Source of the DNA: Alphaproteobacteria bacterium UBA2966
GTDB taxonomy: Bacteria > Pseudomonadota > Alphaproteobacteria > UBA2966
Assembly (NCBI GenBank): GCA_002348365.1
Contig: DEBC01000063.1
Coordinates: forward strand, 1-14,357
Direction of reading: 5' to 3'
Length of the DNA: 14,357 nucleotides
Of the stretch, positions 1 to 7,309 are shown one piece after another; within the stretch, counting starts at the first letter, position 1; every line of letters begins with the position of its first letter. The translations under genes were made by a program, and so were the position numbers. The notes under the pieces were generated by a model, which did no database searches, was not told the origin of the DNA, and worked only from the letters and a program-made list of their open reading frames with translations.

Positions 1-1152
1 AGTTCTGGCGCGCAAAGTTTAAGCCCAACCGATGTGAAGATGTTGACCAGGAACGTGACGAATATCATCACCGACAACACTCGTGCATCGAATGCCCCGA
101 GTTGAAACCCGAGCGCGGCAATCACGTATGCCATTTCTGCACGTCCGCACATGCCCACGCCCACGGAAAACGACTCGGTCCAGCTGAACTTTAGCAACCT
201 TGCCATGCCCCCCTGCGCTCACGATCTGACCGACCAGCAGAACGATGGTCAATACGAGCACGAAAGCGAGGCTTTCGCCTTTGAGAACATCGAATGTGAT
301 GTGAAATCCGAGCGATATGAAAAAGATCGGTCCCAGGAAGGAATAGGCAATGCCCTCGAGGCGATCGGTGACCTTCTGCACAAGCTCGGCGCTGGCAACT
401 TTCTCTTCAAAGAAAAGGCCGGCCATATAGGCGCCGAGGATGATGTGGAGACCGATGGCTTCGGCGACGAGCCCATACGCCAGGCCCAACACCAAGACAA
501 AGGTAAAGCCGTGCCCGTCTCGGTTGCGGAACGGGTGTTTCAGCATTGGGAAGAACCAGTAACCCACCGCCAAACCACCACCGAAGAACAGCGCCACCTT
601 GAAGGCGATCCAGCCCAACGCCATCGCGTCAACGTCGCCATGCTGAATGATTCCGAGAGCGAAACTGAATGCCACCAACGCCATGAGATCGTCGATAACA
701 CATGAGGCGACGACGACCCGCGCCACCCGTGTGTCGCGAAGGCCGAGGTCGTAAAGGATCTTCAATGTGATGACGACGGCGGTCGCCGTCATCGTCAGGC
801 CCACGAAGACAGCTGGTATGATTTCCAATCCGAATGCGAGCGCCACGCCAAAGCTGACAAAAAACGGAACGATGGCGCCGACAATCGCAACTCCCAACGA
901 TTTCTTCAGTGCCGCAAAGAATTCACGCGGGGATGTCTCGACGCCGGTATGGAGCAACAGGAAGAAGATGCCCAGGTTCGCGAGCACTTCGATGATTTCG
1001 TTCGGTTCGACCCAGCCCAGAATCGCGGGACCGAGCAGGACCCCCATCGTGAGTTCGCCCATGATCGTCGGGAGTCCGATGCGCCGGAATACGACGGCGA
1101 CTGCCCAGATGACCACCAGGAGAATAAGCAGATCACGGAATATGTGGTCCAT
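1..1152 (-). pseudogene. CPA2-family monovalent cation/proton antiporter (Kef/NapA-like), frameshifted and cut by the window edge
   Basis: Inner-membrane Na+(K+)/H+ exchanger of the CPA2 family. The start is the ATG at 1152-1150. Seen: an almost continuously hydrophobic chain with repeated membrane helices, an N-terminal GLPTIMGELTMGVLLGP segment typical of the first inverted repeat, and a VIDDLMALV motif (Asp154-Asp155), the paired-Asp ion site of antiporters rather than the Gln-Asp of KefB/C. At about residue 314 (208-213, six C on the plus strand) the frame is lost. The literal frame continues as arginine-rich non-family sequence to a TAA at 21-19. Removing one base restores GMCGRAEMAYV and then a hydrophobic helix, open to the window edge, which is the conserved last repeat of this family. 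One gene is therefore broken by a single-base insertion or a homopolymer error. The next gene upstream on this strand is the kinase, about 180 bp away. Family certain; exact ion unknown. Confidence 0.85.
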
Positions 1153-1332
1153 CTATAACCCGCTTCGATGATCTGAACGCATAGCCGATTGATCGCGCAT
1201 GCATCTAAATTGTCGGTGAATGTCGATAGGGATTCGGAACGTCGTCCCAGGGTGGGGCGGAAACATAGCGCATTGGCATGCAAATGCGAACACCCTTGTG
1301 GACCGGGTGACAACATCATTGGTGGCGGGGAG

Positions 1333-2190
1333 TCAAGTCAATAATACGTGCGTGCCGACAGCGGCTTGAAGGGCTATCAGAGTCTCGCGAGCATCGGTCG
1401 GCCGGTTGTTTGGATCGGGGTCGATAAGTGTCATGACCCAATTCGCTAGTTCCTTGTCGACCCAGTCCGCGATGAGGGAGGATGACTCTCCTAGAGGCTG
1501 AGGCGCTTGTCCCGCAAGCATCAGGTAGGCGATGACGCCAATCGAATAGACGTCAGCACGAAAGTCGACCGAACTGGGCGCGGACCGTTGTTCCGGGCTC
1601 ACAAAAGGGAGAACGCCGAATCGGGAACGCCATGTAATCGATTCACCTGAGGCCATTCTGGCACAGCCGAAATCACACAGGACGGGACGACCACCATTGC
1701 TGATCAGGATATTGTTCGGTTTGATGTCGCGGTGAACAACTCCGACCTTGTGCACAGCGTCCAATGCGGAGAGGAGGCCTTGAAGAATGGCTACCGTTTC
1801 CGCTGCGCAGATTGGCTCGATTCGCCGGTCGAGGTAGGGTGTCTTGAGAAACGGCTGTAGATGTAGGGGCCAAATGCGCGTCGCCAAAGTGTCAGGCAGG
1901 TACGGCATCACAAAATAGGGTGTGGCATTCGGCAAGGTCGCGCATTCGATCACGTTGATGATGTTCGGATGATTCAGGCTCGCGGTCAGATTGGCTTCGT
2001 TATGGAAGTTTTGAAGAACACGTGCGGCAAGCTCATCGTCGCCCTTCGCAATCCTCCGCTTCAGTCTGCGGCCCCGGATATGAAATAACTTGACCACGGA
2101 CTCGGCATCGTCGTCCCGGCATAAGAGTACATCACAGTGACTCCCGCCTCCCAATCGTTGAACGACTTCATACCGACTGATCGAATCCAT
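1333..2190 (-). CDS. Serine/threonine protein kinase (Hanks type), soluble
   Basis: Transfers the ATP gamma-phosphate to Ser/Thr of unknown protein targets, probably in the cytosol, as no membrane segment is visible. Using the ATG at 2190-2188 (285 aa), the ordered kinase motifs are: Gly-rich loop LGGGSHCDV (13-21), ATP lysine in VVKLF (Lys34), helix C glutamate in HNEANL (Glu65), catalytic loop HRDIKPNN (153-160), metal-binding DFG (173-175), and SPEQ in place of APE. All catalytic residues are present, so it should be active. It is an RD kinase, which usually implies activation-loop control. The protein ends soon after the kinase fold, with no sensor or PASTA domain. An upstream in-frame start at 2265 adds 25 residues without domain character and would overlap the divergent gene, so the inner ATG is preferred. 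Neither start has a convincing Shine-Dalgarno. It diverges from the peptidoglycan-binding/TPR gene. Confidence 0.9.
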   Translation of the reverse strand: MDSISRYEVVQRLGGGSHCDVLLCRDDDAESVVKLFHIRGRRLKRRIAKGDDELAARVLQNFHNEANLTASLNHPNIINVIECATLPNATPYFVMPYLPDTLATRIWPLHLQPFLKTPYLDRRIEPICAAETVAILQGLLSALDAVHKVGVVHRDIKPNNILISNGGRPVLCDFGCARMASGESITWRSRFGVLPFVSPEQRSAPSSVDFRADVYSIGVIAYLMLAGQAPQPLGESSSLIADWVDKELANWVMTLIDPDPNNRPTDARETLIALQAAVGTHVLLT

Positions 2191-2292
2191 ACAAGGAGTA
2201 TGCGAATCGCCGAGGCTGGCGCACAAGCATATTGGTGTCCTCACCCGCCAATTGTTGGGGCGCAAACCGCGGTCAGCAACGCCTGGTTAGGC

Positions 2293-4074
2293 GTGTTCAA
2301 AGCCTACACGTGGATGCTGCTGTTCATCCCGCCGTGCATTCTTTCTGAACTGTCCTTTGCAGCGACGATTCCGACTGCACCAGCCAGGATTCTTGAGATT
2401 CATGATCCCGTCGTTGAAGTCGCACTCGCGCCCGGACGCATAGAGCATTCGACGTCTGCACTTCCTGCTCCCGCCAGCCCTCTCGTTCAACGTGCCCAAC
2501 AGCTCCTCCAGGAGCTTGGATTTTACTTCGGTTCCACTGAAGGACGCCTGAACGACGACATCGATTTGGCGGTGCGCCAGTTCCAGCGGCGTTCCGGCAT
2601 GGAGCCGGATGGCCGAATCGATGAAACCCTTATCTCGAGGTTGGAGTTCGCGAGTCAGGCCAACCGGTTGGTCAATCGGCTGGACAACTTACGTCAGGAA
2701 CAAAAGAAACGGGCTCGACAGGCGCTGGCTTCTTCTTCCGAGACCCGCCGCCTCGTTTCGGGCGTGAGGCGGCTTGGTGTGGCGGATCCGACACGAGATT
2801 CCCGTTCTTGCCTTGCTGCACCAACTGTTCAATGCCTTCTTCTCGAGGCAATCGAGGCAGCGAAGTCTGTCCATCGGGTCCACTTCCGCGATTGGGTCTT
2901 GGGGGAGGTATTGACCGTCCAGGCACGCGTGGGCTCCCTGAAAGGGGCGCTGACAACAGCTGGTTTGATCGATGATCCACGCCTGGTCATCGTCGGCCTG
3001 AAGCGAATGGTCGAAGCCGCCGCCGTCGCGGGCGACCTTGATGCGGCACGGACGACCGCGGAAATGATCCCTGACACGTGGATCCAAATCGAGGCACGAA
3101 TTTCGATTGTGAAAGGTGACCTTCGAGACGGACGGGTCGCACAAGCGCGAATGCTCGCGACCGAACTGTCTGACGATATCCTTGCTGCGGACAAAGGCCG
3201 TGCCCGAGTGGGCTTGTTGGTAAGGCTTGCAAACGCATTGAGCGGCGGGGGGTCCATAACCGGCGCGACGCGTGTCTTGGAGCGCGCCATGCTGATTGCT
3301 GATCCGCCGGGACTCCGCGAACAGGTCGAGCCGGCAGATATCGCCGCTATCGCTGCAGGTTATGCGCGGGTGGGTCGAACGGTACGCGCGCAGCAACTTC
3401 TTGCCCAAACGGCCGATGCAGCCGCTCGCGAGTCGGCCTTGATCCAAGCCGCATACGCACGGGCAATGACAGGAGATCTGATCGGTGCGCGGGCGTTCGC
3501 GGATTCGATCCAAACTGCTCGCTATCGGTTGTCGGCATTGGTTCGGATTGCGGAGGCCCAGCGCGACCGGAGGCAACTGCATGCTGCTGCATCGACACTT
3601 CCCGAAGCAATGGCTGCCAGTAAGCTCATCGGAACCGGCTTGAATTATGCGAGATCAGACGCTCTGTCCCGCATCGCCTCGATTTGGACCAGTTTGGGAG
3701 AATTTGCAAAGGCTGCGGCCTTAGCGGGAGATATTCCGGATGATCGCGTGCGGTCGAGTACTTTTTGGACCATCGAAGCAAGGTCCTTGGCCAATGGTTC
3801 AAGGGCCGGACAGCGGGAGCCCGTAGCAGTTCGGGAAACCAACAGTATTGCGAGTGCGCTCGATCGGGCCTGGGTTCTGGCGAATGCTGCGGCCTTGTAC
3901 GCGGAAACCGGACAATCCTTGCCGGCTCGACGTTTATTCGATCAGGGTGTGCGAATTGTGTGGGACACGAAGAATTCGTGGGCGCGCGCGCAAGCACTGG
4001 TCAGATATGCAGACGTTCTTCACATCTTGGAAAGATTCAACCACCTAAAACGTAAAGTTGATGAGGCGAGCTGA
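2293..4074 (+). CDS. Exported peptidoglycan-binding domain protein with TPR-like helical repeats
   Basis: Probably a periplasmic scaffold; no enzyme motif was seen. From GTG 2293 (593 aa) there is a short hydrophobic export signal (MLLFIPPCILSELSFAA), then a low-complexity Pro/Ala linker. A PG_binding_1 fold lies near 64-118, with the family pattern VQRAQQLLQELGFY followed by D-AVRQFQRRSGMEPDGRID. Next comes a charged possible coiled coil (about 125-147), then a long run of alpha-helical repeats about 30-35 residues apart, rich in Ala, Arg and small residues (for example AGDLDAARTTAEMI, GDLIGARAFADSI, LGEFAKAAALAGDI), which resemble TPRs. The start is uncertain: ATG 2200 sits against an AAGGAG at 2193-2198 with spacing too short, ATG 2314 begins inside the signal, and an in-frame ATG at 2137 would overlap the kinase. 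Similar exported repeat proteins often accompany Ser/Thr kinases, but substrate or partner status here is inference. Confidence 0.75.
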   Translation: MFKAYTWMLLFIPPCILSELSFAATIPTAPARILEIHDPVVEVALAPGRIEHSTSALPAPASPLVQRAQQLLQELGFYFGSTEGRLNDDIDLAVRQFQRRSGMEPDGRIDETLISRLEFASQANRLVNRLDNLRQEQKKRARQALASSSETRRLVSGVRRLGVADPTRDSRSCLAAPTVQCLLLEAIEAAKSVHRVHFRDWVLGEVLTVQARVGSLKGALTTAGLIDDPRLVIVGLKRMVEAAAVAGDLDAARTTAEMIPDTWIQIEARISIVKGDLRDGRVAQARMLATELSDDILAADKGRARVGLLVRLANALSGGGSITGATRVLERAMLIADPPGLREQVEPADIAAIAAGYARVGRTVRAQQLLAQTADAAARESALIQAAYARAMTGDLIGARAFADSIQTARYRLSALVRIAEAQRDRRQLHAAASTLPEAMAASKLIGTGLNYARSDALSRIASIWTSLGEFAKAAALAGDIPDDRVRSSTFWTIEARSLANGSRAGQREPVAVRETNSIASALDRAWVLANAAALYAETGQSLPARRLFDQGVRIVWDTKNSWARAQALVRYADVLHILERFNHLKRKVDEAS

Positions 4075-4360
4075 AGGCGCGGGCGGTATTTCAGACTGAG
4101 TTGCGCTATAATGGCTTCGCCATTCGGACGGCTGGGCTGCCAGGTATGCAAAATGGGCGGCTTCGGTCGGTATAGGGGAACAGGCACCATGGGCGGTGTC
4201 CCGACGTCAATGGCGGCTGGCAGGCTTCCTGCATTTAGCACAGATACCCGTAGGGCTGCGGCGTCGGCACACCCAACAGAATTCGCTACCAAGAACCACG
4301 GTGCCGCTGATCATGACTGGGTGCTGACAGGATGAAACAGCTATTTCAATTTCGAGACTT
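4075..4360. other. Non-coding gap with a perfect TATAAT box and small hairpin
   Basis: No convincing gene was seen. A perfect TATAAT lies at 4107-4112, but no good TTGACA-like hexamer sits 16-18 bp upstream. It overlaps a short inverted repeat, ATGGC-ttc-GCCAT (4111-4123), that could form a five-pair hairpin. It may be a promoter for the SEL1-repeat gene 240 bp downstream, or chance. An 11-codon reading frame starts at ATG 4332 and ends just inside the SEL1 gene; it may be the displaced true start of that gene. A 35-codon minus-strand frame (4314-4207) carries a CX2CX8CX2C pattern but lacks a ribosome binding site. Confidence 0.4.
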
Positions 4361-4966
4361 GTGCTGATCTGCTGCGCGATGTCAGTTGGACTGGCGGTAT
4401 GGGCGCCTGTGACAGCACAGGAATCCGAAATAATCAGAGAGCGATTCACGAACGCCAATGAGGCGTACAGAAACAAGGATTTCTCTCGGGCTTACTACTG
4501 GTGGAATCTTCTCGCGGAAGCGGGGCATGCCAAGGCTCAATCCAATCTTGCGCTTTTGTTCCTGCGCGGCCAAGGCGTAGAAAAGAACGAAGATCTGGCG
4601 CTCCAGTGGTTGGTCAAAGCAGCATCCCAAGGGGTCTCTACGGCGCAGTACAATCTCGGTTACCTTTATTCGATCCTCAAAGGGAAAATTCGAGATGAGC
4701 AAAAAGCCAGCTTCTGGTACCTGAAAGCGGCCGAGCATGGCCATCCGACGGCTCGTTTCCACCTTGCTCAACGGTATGAGCAGGGTCTTGGCACCAAACG
4801 CAACTATGTCGAAGCTCTGCGTTGGACCATCCTCGCCGGCAAAATAGCCAAATCCGAGAAACTCAAAGCCAGGATCGTCGAGTTCAAGGACGAACTGCTC
4901 GACAAAATGCCGAGGTCTCAAATTAGAAAGGTGACGCAACTCGCGGAAGCCACCAAGGGCAACTGA
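4361..4966 (+). CDS. Exported SEL1-repeat (TPR-like) protein
   Basis: Adaptor-type protein predicted in the periplasm; no catalytic motif. The 201-residue reading from GTG 4361 has a hydrophobic leader ending in VTAQ (likely cleavage after Ala or Gln about residue 19-20). Three to four SEL1 repeats follow: around 42-56 (ARAYYWW-LLAEAGH type), 57-92 (A-SNLALLFLRGQGV then A-WLVKAASQG), 93-128 (AQYNLGYLYS then A-FWYLKAAEHG) and 129-165 (ARFHLAQRYEQGLG then A-RWTILAG). A charged C-terminal helix completes the chain. SEL1 proteins mediate protein-protein contacts, often in envelope signalling. The start is doubtful: GTG 4361 has no Shine-Dalgarno and gives a leader without positive charge. ATG 4332 begins a basic leader (MKQLFQF) in another frame that would join this one if one T were missing from the TTT at 4350-4352. 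Family assignment is secure; the partner is unknown. Confidence 0.8.
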   Translation: MLICCAMSVGLAVWAPVTAQESEIIRERFTNANEAYRNKDFSRAYYWWNLLAEAGHAKAQSNLALLFLRGQGVEKNEDLALQWLVKAASQGVSTAQYNLGYLYSILKGKIRDEQKASFWYLKAAEHGHPTARFHLAQRYEQGLGTKRNYVEALRWTILAGKIAKSEKLKARIVEFKDELLDKMPRSQIRKVTQLAEATKGN

Positions 4967-4987
4967 GAGCATTTTCATATACGTCCA

Positions 4988-5013
4988 CGGCTGCTGATTT
5001 GCATTGGCAGCCG
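4988..5013 (+). terminator. Weak hairpin downstream of the SEL1-repeat gene
   Basis: A 7-bp perfect stem CGGCTGC (4988-4994) pairs with GCAGCCG (5007-5013) around a 12-nt loop, starting 21 bp after the SEL1 stop. There is no T-run afterwards, so it is at most a weak or factor-assisted terminator. Confidence 0.3.
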
Positions 5014-5427
5014 GATCTCATACGTGCATCTGAATTGCGGCTGGCCGACACGAATCGGTAGTGATTTCATGCGCCGTGTTGGGTAAATCTCGAAAAAGAG
5101 TCGCGGAAATTTTCGTGAATAGCATGACCGTTCGGAACCTTGTCGCATCGTCCAAGGTTCGAAAACCCAAGATTTTTCGGGTTTATCGTTCTTATGTACA
5201 TATAACTCATGTGTTAATTACTAACTATCAGATAAACAACAATAAAATGCGACATTCGGCACATCCCGGGTATTGATGCCCCGTTCCCGTACGCCCATAT
5301 GAGGGTTGGTTTGGTGGTCGGGGAAAGATTTTGGTTCATCGCGTTTCTTCCAAAACATCACCTGACTGGCCGCTGCCCGCCTGGGCAACACCCTCGGTTT
5401 CTGTGGAAGTGACGCGAAGGACATCTG

Positions 5428-5433
5428 AAGGAG
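5428..5433 (+). promoter_or_regulatory. Ribosome binding site fixing a GTG start
   Basis: AAGGAG lies seven bases before the GTG at 5441, the clearest Shine-Dalgarno in the window. It decides the start of the FecR-domain protein. Confidence 0.75.
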
Positions 5434-5440
5434 ATACGTT

Positions 5441-5848
5441 GTGGCGATAGACCAGTTACAAGGCCAGCTTTCGACGGACCAGCTCATAGAGTTGGGAGGT
5501 GCGACGGACGCGGTTGTCATTGACGCGGCGGGCGCTGCGACGCTGACGATCCCGGGCGGCTCGATGCTGCTTGTTGCGGATTTTGGCCGAGAAGGTCCTG
5601 ACCTGATCGTGGAGGGTCCGAACGGCGAAGAGGTGATCGTCCGTGATTACTTCACGATGGAGAACCCGCCGGCGCTACAGACGGAGGGAGGTGCGCAGCT
5701 GACGTCGGATCTGGTTAGCTGGATGGCGGGGACGGCGCCGCCGCAGCAGTTTGCGTCGGATGGCGCGTTACAGCAGGCGCAGCCGATTGGAACGATTGAG
5801 ACGCTTCAGGGGTCGGTGACGGCGATCCATGCAGACGCTCTCGTGTGA
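5441..5848 (+). CDS. N-terminal part of a FecR-domain, probably type I-secreted surface protein (frameshifted)
   Basis: First of two reading frames that together form one gene. From GTG 5441 (135 codons) the product has an Ala/Gly-rich, acidic segment without a classical signal peptide, consistent with a type I secretion substrate whose signal lies at the C-terminus. It then enters a FecR-type domain at GTIETLQGSVTAIHAD. It stops at TGA 5846-5848. The usual family continuation after the Ala-Asp is a Gly-Ser/Thr-Arg-Val-Thr-Leu turn. Adding one G after GAC (5834-5836) reads Asp-Gly-Ser-Arg-Val-Thr-Leu straight into the second frame, so a one-base deletion near 5836-5840 splits the gene. Proteins with this architecture are the N-terminal parts of very large RTX/cadherin-type adhesins in alphaproteobacteria. 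The neighbouring ABC, HlyD and TolC genes fit that. Confidence 0.7.
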   Translation: MAIDQLQGQLSTDQLIELGGATDAVVIDAAGAATLTIPGGSMLLVADFGREGPDLIVEGPNGEEVIVRDYFTMENPPALQTEGGAQLTSDLVSWMAGTAPPQQFASDGALQQAQPIGTIETLQGSVTAIHADALV

Positions 5849-6666
5849 CGCTGCAGCAGGGGGACCAGATTTATCAGGGTGATGTGATTGAGACGGCTGG
5901 GGACGGCGGCATCGGCATGACGTTTGCGGATGGGACGACGTTCTCGCTGGGTGAAGAGGGCCGGATGGTCCTCGACGAGTTGATATACGATCCGGAGACG
6001 GATGAGGGGACGTCGGCGTTTTCGGTTGTGCAGGGTGCGTTCTCGTTTGTGAGTGGCGCGATCGTGAAGTCGGGCTCGGATGCGATGACGGTTCGCACGC
6101 CGGTGGCGACGATTGGTGTTCGCGGCACGATGGTCGTGGGTACGGCGGCGCAGGAGGGTGAAGAGAGCTCGATCACGCTGCTCAAGGAGGAAGGTGGCAT
6201 CACGGGTGAGATCGTGGTCACCAACCAGGCCGGTAGCCAGATCCTCAACGTCGCCTTCCAGACGACGACCGTCAACAGATTCTTTGAGCCTCCGACCGAA
6301 CCGGTCGTCCTACCACAAAGCGCGATCAACAACCTTTACGGGAATGCCGTCAATATTCTTCCCCAGATAGATCACGACACCAGCGACGACGACAGCGACA
6401 CCCGTGACGACGGCCGAGCGGATGACGGTGATCAGTCGGACGCGCCTACCGAAGAAGGTGAAGCAGAAGAAGAGGGCGAAGGCGAAGGAGAGGCTGCGGA
6501 AGGCGACGCCGAGGATACATCGACCGACACCGCCGAGGCTGCCTTCGTCTTCGACAGCAGTTCTGGCGCGCTCAATTACGACCAGGGCGGAAGCAGCCAG
6601 GGTTATACGCTAGCCGCCGATGTAGAAGGCGGTGCTGTCGATGCCGAAGACATCAAGATCATGTAG
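5845..6666 (+). CDS. FecR domain and acidic linker, second part of the frameshifted secreted protein
   Basis: Continues the FecR domain (PF04773-like): TLQQGDQIYQGDVIET, then GMTFADGTTFSLGEEGRMVL, then AFSVVQGAFSFVSG and TPVATIGVRGT. These are the canonical beta-strand repeats of this fold in secreted adhesins. The ATG at 5845 is not a believable start because the domain begins upstream. After about residue 175 the chain becomes extremely acidic (runs of Asp and Glu, codons GAA/GAC/GGC, 6370-6530), resembling a Ca2+-era secreted linker. A short AFVFDSSSGALNYDQ segment follows, then TAG at 6664-6666. No RTX nonapeptides or cadherin-like repeats follow, although family members usually run for thousands of residues, so the C-terminus carrying the secretion signal appears missing. 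The likely role of the intact form is surface attachment or biofilm; as encoded here it is probably non-functional. Confidence 0.7.
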   Translation: MTLQQGDQIYQGDVIETAGDGGIGMTFADGTTFSLGEEGRMVLDELIYDPETDEGTSAFSVVQGAFSFVSGAIVKSGSDAMTVRTPVATIGVRGTMVVGTAAQEGEESSITLLKEEGGITGEIVVTNQAGSQILNVAFQTTTVNRFFEPPTEPVVLPQSAINNLYGNAVNILPQIDHDTSDDDSDTRDDGRADDGDQSDAPTEEGEAEEEGEGEGEAAEGDAEDTSTDTAEAAFVFDSSSGALNYDQGGSSQGYTLAADVEGGAVDAEDIKIM

Positions 6667-6705
6667 CTGGAGATTAATGACCAGGTATTGGGGGTACCAA
6701 CGCGT

Positions 6706-6734
6706 GAGGCGCCTGCCAGTAAGGCAGGCGTCTC
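6706..6734 (+). terminator. Strong hairpin after the FecR-domain gene
   Basis: A 12-bp stem (6706-6717 with 6723-6734, one G-U pair, core GCCTGCC/GGCAGGC) closes a five-base AGTAA loop, 40 bp past the stop. The following sequence is only mildly T-rich, so it could be an intrinsic terminator of modest strength or an mRNA-stabilising stem. Confidence 0.6.
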
Positions 6735-6814
6735 TCGATTCGGTCTAACGAGTTTCTTCCATCAGGTATTCATTAAGGTCGCGGCCTGTGGGCAGTTCCT
6801 GGATTGCAACCTCG

Positions 6815-7243
6815 ATGCCTGTGGAACTCCTGACAAAGTCAGCCGACCTGACTGCCGAAGAGCTGGAGTTTATCCGGGCACAGATCAGGAGCAGCGCGGA
6901 CTTTCTTGATCAGGTCGATTTCGACGGTCCCGTCGTCGACTCCATCCGTCAGATGCAGGAGAGGCTGGATGGGAAGGGCGCCCCAAACGGACTCAAGGAA
7001 GACGATATTCTCATGACGGCCCGGGTGATTGCCTTGGCGAACGCATTCGTGGGCATGACCAGTGCGCGGCCATACCGCGCGCCAATACCTTTTGACCGAG
7101 CATGCAGCATGTTGATGCGGCAAACGGGATCAGTATTCGATCGTCGTCCGTTTTCGGCCCTCATCCACTATGTCGAGAATCGTGGCGGCCGTGAATTGTG
7201 GGCGGACTTTTCATCTCCGCCCCGTCAAATGGCCGCAGAGTAA
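6815..7243 (+). CDS. C-terminal half of a degenerate HD-GYP-like domain
   Basis: Intact HD-GYP proteins hydrolyse cyclic-di-GMP in the cytosol. From ATG 6815 (142 aa; GTG 6788 adds nine residues) the reading begins in mid-domain with MPVELLTKSADLTAEE, matching the usual I-P-x-x-I-L-x-K-P-G-x-L-T-x-E-E step. It then follows the family order through ERLDGKGAPNGL (49-60), ARVIALANAFVGMTSARPYR (69-88) and a final FDRRPFSALIHYVE. The HD metal site that should precede it is absent. Of the visible ligands, the His-His before Glu-Arg-x-Asp-Gly is Met-Gln, GYP is GAP, and the D-x-F-D motif is N-A-F-V. It cannot be a c-di-GMP hydrolase as written. It is either a remnant left by deletion of the upstream half, or a ligand-free binding module. 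It lies 80 bp beyond the FecR-gene hairpin and has no clear Shine-Dalgarno. Confidence 0.65.
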   Translation: MPVELLTKSADLTAEELEFIRAQIRSSADFLDQVDFDGPVVDSIRQMQERLDGKGAPNGLKEDDILMTARVIALANAFVGMTSARPYRAPIPFDRACSMLMRQTGSVFDRRPFSALIHYVENRGGRELWADFSSPPRQMAAE

Positions 7244-7309
7244 GCCTAAGGCCCACGAAGAAATCTTCCGCTTTCATCTGAAAGCTAGAAACTGAATATC
7301 CTGATGCCG

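Larger units (their letters stand above)
4967..5440. other. Long non-coding leader upstream of the FecR-domain gene, with an AT-rich patch
   Basis: This gap of about 470 bp holds no recognisable gene. It contains the weak SEL1 hairpin and a second hairpin, AAACCC (5163-5168) with GGGTTT (5179-5184), extended by CGA/TCG with a one-base bulge. From roughly 5185 to 5250 is the most AT-rich stretch in the window, including TATAAC near 5202 and the palindrome TTAATTA. AT-rich islands before surface-adhesin genes commonly hold promoters and nucleoid-protein sites. Here it probably carries the FecR-gene promoter, leaving an untranslated leader of about 200 nt. No known riboswitch class (c-di-GMP, TPP) could be matched by eye. 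Confidence 0.4.

Noticed and set aside
151..705. Plus-strand reading frame of 184 codons over the antiporter
   Set aside because: It lies antisense to a clearly recognised membrane protein and has hydrophilic, Gln/His/Glu-rich content typical of the complement of hydrophobic codons.
2689..3582. Minus-strand reading frame of 297 codons over the peptidoglycan-binding/TPR gene
   Set aside because: It is Cys/Arg/Gln-rich without motifs. The plus-strand frame shows a real domain order, so this is a shadow.
5061..5276. 71-codon plus-strand frame in the leader before the FecR gene
   Set aside because: No ribosome site, no motif, and composition follows the local AT-rich DNA.
5841..5850. Programmed ribosomal frameshift between the two FecR frames
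   Set aside because: No slippery heptamer or downstream pseudoknot is visible at GACGCTCTCGTGTGA; a simple one-base deletion explains it better.
6688..6909. Reading frame after the FecR stop as a separate small gene
   Set aside because: It crosses the hairpin and overlaps the HD-GYP remnant in another frame, with no ribosome site. It is kept only as possible readthrough of the FecR gene.
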